A stretch of 64,000 bases of DNA from the NCBI GenBank assembly GCA_902801325.1, contig CADCHQ010000001.1, positions 124,001 to 188,000 of the forward strand, read 5' to 3'. Below, in pieces: positions 41,060-49,034 of the stretch. Position 1 is the first letter of the stretch. Every line of letters begins with the position of its first letter. The stretch comes from an uncultured Bacteroidales bacterium. GTDB lineage: Bacteria > Bacteroidota > Bacteroidia > Bacteroidales > Bacteroidaceae. The position numbers were made by a program, and so were the translations under genes. The notes under the pieces were generated by a model, which did not search any database, was not told where the DNA came from, and worked only from the letters and a program-made list of their open reading frames with translations.

Positions 41060-42862
41060 TTAAGCCCTTTCCCTCTCCTTTGGAGAGGGTTGGGGTGAGG
41101 TTTCTCCTTTCAGCGTCGCACTACTGCTGTCTGTGATGCGTACGCGGATGGTCTCTCCGATGTGGTGTCCGGCACGGTCCACGATAACCACCTTGTTTTG
41201 CTCCGTGCGTCCGAAGAGTTGGTCGCGCGAACGCTTGCTCACGCCCTCCAGCAACACATCATACTCCTTTCCTATACAACGGCGATTGCTCTCTGCCGAG
41301 AGTTCGTTCTGCAAGGCAATGAGTTCGTTCAGTCGGCGTATCTTCACCTCTTCAGGCACATCGTCCTTTAGATGCTTGCTGGCATAAGTGCCAGGTCGCT
41401 CTGAGTACTTGAACATGAAGGCTGAGTCATACTGACACTCACGCATGAGCGACAGCGACATCTGGTGATCCTCCTCTGTTTCTCCGCAGTATCCTGCAAA
41501 GATGTCTGTCGAGAGTCCACAGTCAGGTACGATGCGGCGTATGGCAGCCACCCTGTCCAGGTACCATTCGCGGGTGTATTTTCTGTTCATGCGTTTTAGC
41601 ACGTCGTTGCTTCCGCTCTGCACGGGCAAGTGGATGTGCCGGCACACGTTGGGTTCCTCGGCAATTACCCTCAGCGTCTCGTCACTCATGTCTTTGGGGT
41701 GGCTCGTAGTGAAGCGAACTCTCATCTCGGGCACAGCCCTTGCCACTAGGCGCAATAATTGAGGGAAGGTCACCTGCCCCCCTCCGTCTCCCCCCGTAAT
41801 GGGGGAGTGTTGCAAGGCTGTTTGTATCTTTTTGAGAACTTGTTTTGTGTCTGCTATAACTTCCTCATTTGAGAATCGGATAACGTCAAATCCCATGCGA
41901 CGTAACGATGCCGTTCTTTCTTCATCGTATATTTTTTGCTCCTTCTGTGCATGATATCCGCCATCGATTTCTATGATGAGGTCTTTTTGCAGACATACAA
42001 AATCAACTATATAGTCTCCAATGATATGTTGTCTTCTAAACGATACTCCAAGGTTGTTTCCTTTCAACAATTCCCACATAGCCTTTTCGGCCTCCGTTGG
42101 GTATTGTCTATTCTTTTTTGCCAATACCTCCAGCAATTTATAAATGTCAGGCGATGCTGTCTTGTAAGCCGTACGCCCACCACTACGTTGAATCTTCTCC
42201 TCTGTTTCAGTTTCTGAGTCCACCCTTACGGGGGGATTTAGGGGGGCTTTGTAGCTATTCACATTTTGCCCTAAGAGTGTCACTTCCTTGAAACCGCGGT
42301 CACGGAGGTCGCGTACTTCGCGAAGGATGCTCTCCACATCACGACTGCGCTCACGACCACGGGTGTAAGGCACGATGCAATAGTGACAGAAGTTGTTGCA
42401 CCCACGCATGATGGAGACAAAACCGCCGATGTGTGGTCCACAGATGCGTTGTGGTACGATGTCGCGGTAGGTTTCCGTTGTCGACAGTTCCACGTCGATG
42501 ACCTTCTGCCCCACTTCCACTTGTGCAATCAGGTCGGGCAGGCGCAGATAACTGTCAGGACCAGCCACCAAGTCCACCCCGTGATGCTCGATGAGTTCCT
42601 CTTTGACGCGCTCGGCCATACAGCCTAGCACGCCCACGATGAGGCGTCGTCCTTTCCTCTTTAGCGAATTATAGAATTCGAGTCGGGATATTATCTTTTG
42701 TTCAGCATTGTCACGCACGGAGCAAGTGTTCAGGAACACGGCGTCGGCCTCGTCGGCCGTCTGGCATACTTCATACCCCGCCACGCCCATTATTGCGGCC
42801 ACAACCTCGCTGTCGGCCACATTCATCTGGCATCCGTAAGTTTCTATCAGGAGTTTCTTCAT
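41060..42862 (-). CDS. miaB: tRNA-2-methylthio-N6-dimethylallyladenosine synthase with an in-frame DUF559 insertion
   Basis: 600 aa from ATG 42862 (MKKLLIETYGCQMN); the frame continues 125 codons upstream but only through repeats. The N-terminal domain keeps C11, C47 and C81; the radical-SAM motif is C155-x3-C159-x2-C162; the C-terminal TRAM domain is complete. MiaB adds the 2-methylthio group to A37 of tRNAs. The family is normally about 440-460 aa. Residues 205-363 interrupt it between NVNSY and VTFPQLL and encode a DUF559 domain. The last 14 residues (ETSPQPSPKERERA) come from a CCCTCTCC/GGAGAGGG palindrome. Whether the insertion is tolerated in the folded enzyme cannot be seen from sequence; all known MiaB motifs are kept. 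Confidence 0.93.
   Translation of the reverse strand: MKKLLIETYGCQMNVADSEVVAAIMGVAGYEVCQTADEADAVFLNTCSVRDNAEQKIISRLEFYNSLKRKGRRLIVGVLGCMAERVKEELIEHHGVDLVAGPDSYLRLPDLIAQVEVGQKVIDVELSTTETYRDIVPQRICGPHIGGFVSIMRGCNNFCHYCIVPYTRGRERSRDVESILREVRDLRDRGFKEVTLLGQNVNSYKAPLNPPVRVDSETETEEKIQRSGGRTAYKTASPDIYKLLEVLAKKNRQYPTEAEKAMWELLKGNNLGVSFRRQHIIGDYIVDFVCLQKDLIIEIDGGYHAQKEQKIYDEERTASLRRMGFDVIRFSNEEVIADTKQVLKKIQTALQHSPITGGDGGGQVTFPQLLRLVARAVPEMRVRFTTSHPKDMSDETLRVIAEEPNVCRHIHLPVQSGSNDVLKRMNRKYTREWYLDRVAAIRRIVPDCGLSTDIFAGYCGETEEDHQMSLSLMRECQYDSAFMFKYSERPGTYASKHLKDDVPEEVKIRRLNELIALQNELSAESNRRCIGKEYDVLLEGVSKRSRDQLFGRTEQNKVVIVDRAGHHIGETIRVRITDSSSATLKGETSPQPSPKERERA
41777..42246 (-). mobile_element. DUF559-encoding insertion element inside miaB, with terminal inverted repeats
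   Basis: This 470-bp segment starts and ends with an inverted repeat: CCCCCCT-N6-CCCCCCGTAA at 41777-41799 and the reverse complement of CCCCCCT-N4-CCCCCCGTAA at 42226-42246. Its reading frame is that of miaB. It encodes PTEAEKAMWELLKGNNLG, VSFRRQHIIGDYIVDFVC, LIIEIDGGYHAQ and YDEERTASLRRMGFDVIRF, the hallmark sequence of DUF559 proteins, which belong to the PD-(D/E)XK nuclease superfamily (close to Vsr). The D/E and Q/H residues around DFVC, EIDGG and H look intact. No start codon or stop codon separates it from miaB. Confidence 0.85.
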
Positions 42863-42907
42863 TATGTCTTTTAAGCAGTCTTTGGGCACACTACCCACAT
42901 TCGGGTG

Positions 42908-42939
42908 CGAATATACAACAAAAAGAGCGAAAATGCAAA
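42908..42939 (-). promoter_or_regulatory. miaB: Promoter of miaB
   Basis: On the minus strand TTTG (42936-42939) is followed after exactly 20 bp by TATATTCG (42908-42915), one base from TAnnTTTG. It lies 46 bp upstream of ATG 42862 and supports that start over the longer frame. Confidence 0.6.
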
Positions 42940-43126
42940 TTTTTGAGCAGCGTAATCGTTTCTTTTGTACGCTTTCGCAATAAAATGAAGAAAGAATGCA
43001 AAGATATGCTTGCATATTCTTTGCTAAGTCGTGAAAAATATAAGTCCGAAAGTCAAATTTGAGTAGGTAACTGGATGCTTGCCCCGCCCAGTTATCAGCG
43101 CTTGCCCATTCGTGGGAGAAGGACTG

Positions 43127-43254
43127 CTTGTTCGCATTGTCTCGTATGCTTATTCGCGCTTGCTTGAACGCAGGTTCGATGTGCCTCATTCTCATTTTGC
43201 CACTTTTGCCACTTTTGCCACATGCCACATGCCACATTAAGCACCTTCCATAGT
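43127..43254 (-). repeat. Dispersed intergenic element, copy C
   Basis: Read on the minus strand: ACTATGGAAGGTGCTTAATG, three ATGTGGC-type units, two AAAAGTGGC units, CGAACCTGCGTTCAAGCAAG, then TGCGAACAAG. The block order matches copy A at 3316-3420 on the plus strand. Copy C is longer because it has more GTGGC units. Confidence 0.7.
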
Positions 43255-43513
43255 GCGAACAAGGGGTTAGGGGCAGGGAGCAAGGAAAAAGTGGAAAAAC
43301 TATCTTTTATTTACAACTACATTTTTATATGTTTGAGTGCAAAAATAAGCGGAAAGACGACAAAAAATGCATGAAATGGAGTAAAATTACATACTCTATG
43401 TAATTTACTATTATTATAATATATTGATAATCAATATATTAACTACCTTTCTCCATTTTTCTGTCCTCAAAACCCTACTAAATGTGGCATGTGGCATGTG
43501 GCATGTGGCAAAA
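43213..43513. repeat. Inverted-repeat element, locus C: (GCCACAT)n arms around an AT-rich core
   Basis: The left arm (43213-43238) holds three GCCACAT units and the right arm (43481-43513) four ATGTGGC units, giving at least 23 bp of perfect inverted repeat separated by 242 bp. The core contains an AT-rich palindrome near 43400-43440 (AATATATTGATAATCAATAT). Its 3' side (CCTTTCTCC, TTTTT, CCTCAAAACCC, TAAATG) resembles that of locus A. With copy C it fills most of the 974-bp gap between miaB and the GH16 gene; no gene is seen there. Confidence 0.8.
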
Positions 43514-43741
43514 TGATGCTTTTTCCTGATATTGTTGCCAACCGATTACTGTTTTGTTGATACTTTACTGTAATTTAATAGCATTGGCAGTAAGCAAAAG
43601 TGCCTGTATCAACGAAAATGGAACTTCTTTTGGGCAAAATCTTGCATGATATTTCCATTGGATATGTCAAATATATGGCGTAAAGATTTGTAAACTAAGG
43701 ATTAAGTTTTATGACATTTAAAGCAAAAAAGGTGATTAAAA

Positions 43742-43773
43742 TTTGTTAGGGAACGTCCTTTTATTTATATTTG
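43742..43773 (+). promoter_or_regulatory. Promoter of the polysaccharide utilization locus
   Basis: TTTG (43742-43745), 20-bp spacer, TATATTTG (43766-43773): a full match to the Bacteroidota -33/-7 consensus, 63 bp upstream of the GH16 ATG. Confidence 0.75.
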
Positions 43774-43836
43774 TGCCATAAATATTTAAAAATGTATCAT
43801 TTTGGTTGCATTTGCGCCAAACTTTGTCTTTGAAGC

Positions 43837-45276
43837 ATGAAAAAGTTTACCATCATACTCATTACAATCCTGGCAAGTGCAATACAAGTTTGTGCTCAAA
43901 TCAGCACGAAGGGCTATTCGCTTGTTTATTCCTCTGAAACACCCCAACGGGCAGCCTCACTGCTCACCCTTTCCGACGAGGAACTGGCCAACTGCACAGG
44001 CGATTTCACGAGCCAGGAGAACATGGAACGCAACTGGTTATATTGTCCTCGAGCCACTTCGAAGTGGAACAAGCGTATGGCTGAGAATGACGCGGATCGT
44101 GCAAAGGTTCATGTATTAAATAATGGAATACTCCGATTGCTTGCTCTCTCTTTAGATGGAACAGCCTCAGGTTGCATCACCTCGGGGATAAAGATGAAGA
44201 AGGGCTACAAGTACGGCATCTATGAAATCAAAGCCAAGTGCAACCCCCACAAGTCGAACTTTCCCGCCATTTGGATGATGCCCTCCACTCCCCATGGCGG
44301 TTGGCCCGATTGTGGTGAGATGGACATTATGGAGCAGATAGGCACCAGCAGCACTGTGTATAGTACGGTACACTTAGGTGCGCGCTACGATGATAAGGTG
44401 GGCAAGAGCTACTCTTGGTCAGGCAGTAAGTGGTTCGACACAGGTTACCACGTCTATTCCCTGCGTTGGGACAAGACATCACTCATCTTCTACACCGATG
44501 GTCAGCAAGTGTTCCGCTACAACAAGGATACCTCACTCGATCTCGTTAATCATCCCGAGTATGAGCATGCACAGTTCCCCTACAACGAGGAGTTCTACAT
44601 CATTCTCGACCAAGCTCTGGGCATGAATTCCTGGTGGGGTGACGAGGAGCCTGACCCATCGTACACCTACGAAATGGACGTTGAGTACGTGCGCATCTGG
44701 CAAGCTCCTGAAGAAGAAAAGCCCCTCGATTACTATTTCATTCAGAACATGGAGGAACCCGCATACTACATGACGGCTTCCGAGGAAGGACTTGTAGGAA
44801 CGACGGATATCGACTTCTTGGATCCCGATCCCGATGCTGTGTTCTGCTTCCCTCCCATGGATTCTGGTAAGAAGAAATACATCCGCACCCAGTCTCGCAA
44901 GTGGGTATTGAGCGAAACCATCACTAACAAGATAGTGCAATTGGGAGAATCAGGCGTATCATATAATATCATAAATGATGCCGAAAAGGGTGTGGCATTC
45001 GATTCTGGCAAGGATACTTATCCTTTGACTTTTGTCGATGGCAGTCGTGCACTCACTCTTAACGCAAAGAAAGATTACATCATCTCAACATCAGGTACAA
45101 GCAAAACCTCGGCATGGTGGAAACTGCTAAAAGTCAAAGACGTTCAGGCAAATGTTGATGGAGCGATGATGGATGATGGAGGTAACGGACGTGCTAAGAA
45201 AGTGATAAGAGACAACCGACTCGTGATTCAGGTCAACGGTAAGGAATACACGCCTACAGGCTGTCGGATTAAGTAA
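43837..45276 (+). CDS. GH16-family beta-glucanase, secreted
   Basis: 479 aa with a signal peptide (cleavage near VCAQ). The GH16 jelly-roll spans about 90-295 with the catalytic strand GEMDIMEQIG: nucleophile E161, D163 and acid/base E166 in ExDxxE form. Flanking blocks NFPAIWMMPSTPHGGWPD and WDKTSLIFYTDGQQVF fit the laminarinase/lichenase branch; the motif lacks the extra residue typical of some beta-bulge-containing subfamilies, which suggests beta-1,3-1,4 or beta-1,3-linked glucan, or a galactan, without fixing it. The C-terminal 180 residues are an unassigned beta-rich domain. It is the first gene of the PUL and has its own promoter. Confidence 0.9.
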   Translation: MKKFTIILITILASAIQVCAQISTKGYSLVYSSETPQRAASLLTLSDEELANCTGDFTSQENMERNWLYCPRATSKWNKRMAENDADRAKVHVLNNGILRLLALSLDGTASGCITSGIKMKKGYKYGIYEIKAKCNPHKSNFPAIWMMPSTPHGGWPDCGEMDIMEQIGTSSTVYSTVHLGARYDDKVGKSYSWSGSKWFDTGYHVYSLRWDKTSLIFYTDGQQVFRYNKDTSLDLVNHPEYEHAQFPYNEEFYIILDQALGMNSWWGDEEPDPSYTYEMDVEYVRIWQAPEEEKPLDYYFIQNMEEPAYYMTASEEGLVGTTDIDFLDPDPDAVFCFPPMDSGKKKYIRTQSRKWVLSETITNKIVQLGESGVSYNIINDAEKGVAFDSGKDTYPLTFVDGSRALTLNAKKDYIISTSGTSKTSAWWKLLKVKDVQANVDGAMMDDGGNGRAKKVIRDNRLVIQVNGKEYTPTGCRIK

Positions 45277-45345
45277 CCCAAATCAAACGTAAAAACGCAT
45301 AAGCGAAAACAAACCTTTTTTATTAACCAATTAAATTTTAAGTTT

Positions 45346-46428
45346 ATGAAGAAATTTTTACTTCTCGCTGCAATGGCAGCAGTTTCTGTGACAATGAATG
45401 CTCAGGAAGACTTCACTCCTGAAGCTTACAAGTTCTCACAGCGTGCAGTGGGTGAGAAACTCATCATGCAGCATGTTGATGCCCAGTGGAACACTCCTCC
45501 CATGAGTTCTGCAGCAATTGAAGCAGAAGCACCCGAAGGTGGTTTTGTGACATTGAACAATAACTCGGATGTCAACAATGGTATGAATGCTACTTGTATC
45601 GTTGATCTCGGTGGTAACGTTGGTCACGTTCTCGCTATCACTGGTGCAAGCATGGAAGGCCTCAACGCTGCATATGCTGCTGCTGGCCTCGGTGCTGTGA
45701 AGAACGAACCCGAAGCAGGTATTGGTGCTATGCAGATTAACATGTACACCGACCCTTCAACAACCCCGGCTGCTGCTATCGTTCAGTCAGACATCGTTGT
45801 GAATGCATGGGCTACTACAACTGCACCTGACCAAGTCGTATGGGCCAACTATTACTACATGACAGCCGCTAATGATGTTACTCCTCGGGGAGCTAGTGAT
45901 TGGTCTGGCAATTCGCTCACGATCACTGATTTCTGCAAGTATGACGAAGATGGCGACCTCGAAGTCGACGACGACGAAAATGCCATTTATGACCCAACAC
46001 GCTGGCTGCGTCTTACCACCCTTATTAAGACATTGGCTAAGGACACCGATGATTGGCCCTACTCAAACGCTGTGAAGGCAAAGCTGTGGACAGGCGGTTC
46101 ATTTGGCAACGTGGTTCTGTTCATTAAGGAACTCACATTCAAGACAACGGAATATACCCCTGAGTCAGAGGAGTTCACCAGTCAGACCCACCACCAGCGC
46201 ACATATGAGGTATGGAATCCCGATCCCGACAATGTTGCCGACGCCATCAAGACTGTTCAGACTGCAGCCAAGTTCGATGTAAGAAATGGTCAGTTTGCTT
46301 CTTTGGAGAATGCTGAGGTGTTCACACTCGATGGTAAGAGAGTTCTCGCTGGCACAAAGGGTCAGCTCGCTCCTGGTGCTTACATTGCAAAGATCAAGGG
46401 TGTAAGCGTTAAGTTCGTTGTTAAGTAA
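45346..46428 (+). CDS. Secreted PUL protein of unknown function with sorting-like tail
   Basis: 360 aa, signal peptide ending around MNAQ20. Low in Cys and rich in Ala, Asp and Asn. No recognised carbohydrate-active or binding family. The C-terminus (VFTLDGKRVLAGTKGQLAPG, then AYIAKIKGVSVKFVVK) resembles type A sorting tails of the type IX secretion system. It sits between GH16 and LamG-GH18 and is followed by a hairpin that may keep its transcript higher than that of the downstream genes. A glycan-binding role is only an inference from position. Confidence 0.75.
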   Translation: MKKFLLLAAMAAVSVTMNAQEDFTPEAYKFSQRAVGEKLIMQHVDAQWNTPPMSSAAIEAEAPEGGFVTLNNNSDVNNGMNATCIVDLGGNVGHVLAITGASMEGLNAAYAAAGLGAVKNEPEAGIGAMQINMYTDPSTTPAAAIVQSDIVVNAWATTTAPDQVVWANYYYMTAANDVTPRGASDWSGNSLTITDFCKYDEDGDLEVDDDENAIYDPTRWLRLTTLIKTLAKDTDDWPYSNAVKAKLWTGGSFGNVVLFIKELTFKTTEYTPESEEFTSQTHHQRTYEVWNPDPDNVADAIKTVQTAAKFDVRNGQFASLENAEVFTLDGKRVLAGTKGQLAPGAYIAKIKGVSVKFVVK

Positions 46429-46445
46429 TTAGACAACCCTATTAT

Positions 46446-46482
46446 AAGGTAGTATGGGGAAATAGTGCCCCCATGCTACCTT
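46446..46482 (+). terminator. Intra-operon hairpin (attenuator or partial terminator)
   Basis: AAGGTAGTATGGGG pairs with CCCCATGCTACCTT (14-bp stem, one G-U type mismatch) around a 9-nt loop. The following ATTTACTATT has no long T-run, so termination may be incomplete. Confidence 0.55.
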
Positions 46483-46500
46483 ATTTACTATTAAAATACC

Positions 46501-49011
46501 ATGATGAAGAAGTCACTTCTCCTTATCATCTGGTTGTTCACCACCTTTTACGCACAGGCTCAGGTAGACAACTATGCACTTAGTTTCTCCGGAAACGGCA
46601 GTGTGCGCTGTGGCGAACTGGTACAGATGGAACATCAAACGTCCTACACGTTTCAGTTTTGGATTTGTCCTACCGAATGGAATGAGGGCGCTGTTATCTT
46701 TAAGAGTGGCGATAGCTTCTCTGCCTGTTTGGGCACGGAAGGCAGTATTGTCTTCACGGTTGGTGAGACAAGCTTGACAGCAACTGCCAAAAAACAACTT
46801 TCCGTTGGAAATTGGGCTCAAGTGACACTCCTCTGCAACGAGGGTGCAGCAAAGGTCTATGCCAATACGGTAAAATGTACCTCAGGGACTCTGGCGGCTA
46901 TCCCTGAGACAGGCTCTGGCCTTGTCATAGGCGAGGGATTCAATGGTCGCCTTGATGAAATGCGCTTATGGAAGATTGCGCTTTCCGATGAATTCGACTA
47001 TTTCCGTCATAACACCATCAATCAGTTCAACCCCGACTGGGACAATCTTGTGGTTTATTACAAGATGGATCAGGATCTCTGTGAGAACCTTGTTGATTAC
47101 AAGGGGGTGTATACTCATGACGTCGATTATAATTATCATGGCACACTCGAAGGCGATGCCCAAAAAGTAAAGGTTACTGATAACACGGGACTCCCCTATC
47201 TTGTCAATGGTGCATACACAAACAACGAGCGTTTCTATGACCGAAGCATTCCTCGCGAACAGTATCTGCTCAGCAACGACCTTATTATATTAGGTATTGA
47301 ATCATATAAAGATGGGCATTTGCGCTTCAGCACTCCCTGTAATCATGGAACGTTGGTCAATTGCGAACGACTGGCTGAATTTAAGGGTCGAAGCGGTGTG
47401 CTGTCGTTGAATGGTAATGGTAAGATGAGTGTCGGCAAAAATGCCATGCTTATTGATGAAGATAGCAACGGAAAAGCCACTAACGCTTATGCTTTCGAAT
47501 GCTGGCTTTATCTCGATGAATGGACAGAAGGTGCCTATCTCTTCCGCAAGGAAAATGAGGATGGTACTCAGGGCATAAGCATTCGTCTGGGTGAAGAAGA
47601 CAAGCAACAGGTCTTTGTACGTGTCGATGGTCGTGACTATGGACACGGAGGCAAACTGGTTGTCGGCGAATGGATGCACTTTAGCATAGTGAGCCGCACG
47701 GCAACTGCTTCTGCACAGCTATTTGGCTATGTGTATAATGGAACAATGAGTTTGGGCAAGAACAGTATGTGTGATCCTGTTGCCGACAACGAGCCTACCA
47801 ACACCAGCAGTTTCGAAGCTTACATCGGAGAGGGACTGAAAGGCAAGCTGGACGACATTATGATTTGGAATAACCGTCCCTTCGATAGCAACGAGATAAA
47901 GTCTAACATGCAAGGCCAGTTCAAAATGCCCGGCATTGGCAAAGAGGTTACCGCCGAAACCATGCGCTGTTACAACAGTTTGTGGCGATTTGACAAGGAT
48001 GATGCCCCTGGCTATGATTCCTATTCACAGGATGAGTGGCTTGCCATCATGAAATCGGCATACAGTGGCTATCGTGGCGCCAAATTCCGCATATCGGTGA
48101 AGAGTCATGACGGATGGGAAACCACCATCAGTAACAAAAGCCGACGCGAGATATTTGCTGCTGACCTTGCCCAACTGAGTGAGAACTACGACGGAGTGGA
48201 ACTCGACCTTGAGTGGGCAAATAGTTGGGCTAATTACGGTTTACTTGCCGAAGCTATTCGCAAGGCATTGCCCGAAGGAAAGATTTTTGAAGTCTCGGTT
48301 CATGCTTACAACTATAGTTATCCTACAGCAAAGATGGGTGCAGTGGATGCTTTTACTGTACAGCAATACGGTCCTCAAAAGGGATGGTTCTCCATGAGTA
48401 ACTATAGATCCACACTTACCTCGATGGTAAACTATGGATATACAAAGAATAAAGTCTATGCTTCATACAGCACCACCACTTCCGGACCTTATTCCGGTGG
48501 AACGATGGTTAGCTCTGTCATCAAGGGTGTGCGCAGTGGATTAATGGAGGGCGACTTCCAACCCAACAGTGAAACAGACTCTTGGACGGGTTCAGATGGA
48601 CTGACCTATTACTTTACAGGTCCTCTGCAGACTTACAATCGCGCCAAGTATGTTGTCGACAATCTGTATCACGGCATCTTCTACTGGGATATGGGAAACG
48701 ATGTTCCTGTGAATCATAAGTATAACTTGGCCAAGTGGTGCAGTTATGCGTTGAATGCCAATGTCGACACTCTCATTACCCATGTCGATGTGAAACCGTA
48801 TGACAAATCATCAGGCATAGAAGAGATGCGCTATGCCGACGGCAGAATTGAAATGGTAGGCAAAGTCAGCGTTTATAATATGGCTGGTATGCTTGTCCGC
48901 AAGGCTGCAACCAGAGAGGAAGCCGTAGGAGTGTTGCCCCGTGGACTCTATATATTAAAGGGTAAGGACTCTCAAGGCAAACAGGTTGCTGAGAAAGTGA
49001 ATAAACAATAA
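46501..49011 (+). CDS. Secreted LamG-LamG-GH18 protein (endo-beta-N-acetylglucosaminidase/chitinase-like)
   Basis: 836 aa: signal peptide, LamG domain 1 (about 22-215), LamG domain 2 (about 300-470), GH18 barrel (about 480-765). The catalytic strand is DGVELDLEW at 564-572 with D569 and the acid/base E571 in the DxxDxDxE pattern (first D as D564). GIFYWDMGNDVP supplies the final barrel strand Trp. GH18 cleaves N-acetylglucosamine-containing chains in chitin, peptidoglycan or N-glycans by substrate assistance. In Bacteroides, GH18 with LamG partners in SusCD loci act on N-glycans; that is the best guess here. The C-terminal 65 residues (VYNMAGMLVRKA, LPRGLYILKG) look like a type IX sorting tail. 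Confidence 0.88.
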   Translation: MMKKSLLLIIWLFTTFYAQAQVDNYALSFSGNGSVRCGELVQMEHQTSYTFQFWICPTEWNEGAVIFKSGDSFSACLGTEGSIVFTVGETSLTATAKKQLSVGNWAQVTLLCNEGAAKVYANTVKCTSGTLAAIPETGSGLVIGEGFNGRLDEMRLWKIALSDEFDYFRHNTINQFNPDWDNLVVYYKMDQDLCENLVDYKGVYTHDVDYNYHGTLEGDAQKVKVTDNTGLPYLVNGAYTNNERFYDRSIPREQYLLSNDLIILGIESYKDGHLRFSTPCNHGTLVNCERLAEFKGRSGVLSLNGNGKMSVGKNAMLIDEDSNGKATNAYAFECWLYLDEWTEGAYLFRKENEDGTQGISIRLGEEDKQQVFVRVDGRDYGHGGKLVVGEWMHFSIVSRTATASAQLFGYVYNGTMSLGKNSMCDPVADNEPTNTSSFEAYIGEGLKGKLDDIMIWNNRPFDSNEIKSNMQGQFKMPGIGKEVTAETMRCYNSLWRFDKDDAPGYDSYSQDEWLAIMKSAYSGYRGAKFRISVKSHDGWETTISNKSRREIFAADLAQLSENYDGVELDLEWANSWANYGLLAEAIRKALPEGKIFEVSVHAYNYSYPTAKMGAVDAFTVQQYGPQKGWFSMSNYRSTLTSMVNYGYTKNKVYASYSTTTSGPYSGGTMVSSVIKGVRSGLMEGDFQPNSETDSWTGSDGLTYYFTGPLQTYNRAKYVVDNLYHGIFYWDMGNDVPVNHKYNLAKWCSYALNANVDTLITHVDVKPYDKSSGIEEMRYADGRIEMVGKVSVYNMAGMLVRKAATREEAVGVLPRGLYILKGKDSQGKQVAEKVNKQ

Positions 49012-49034
49012 TAATAACCAATATTATCCACACC

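Noticed and set aside
41774..42250. Interpretation of the DUF559 segment as an intein
   Set aside because: No Hint-domain blocks, no catalytic Cys/Ser at the junctions and no C-terminal His-Asn.
41774..42250. Interpretation as a normal Vsr mismatch endonuclease gene
   Set aside because: No separate start or stop, and it lies within the miaB frame; no DNA methyltransferase is nearby.
42863..43237. 125-codon N-terminal extension of miaB
   Set aside because: It reads through element copy C and an intergenic stretch; the promoter at 42908-42939 lies inside it and the family N-terminus starts at 42862.
43213..43513. Possible CRISPR array at the GTGGCAT repeats
   Set aside because: Units are 7 bp and contiguous without spacers, and no cas genes are present.
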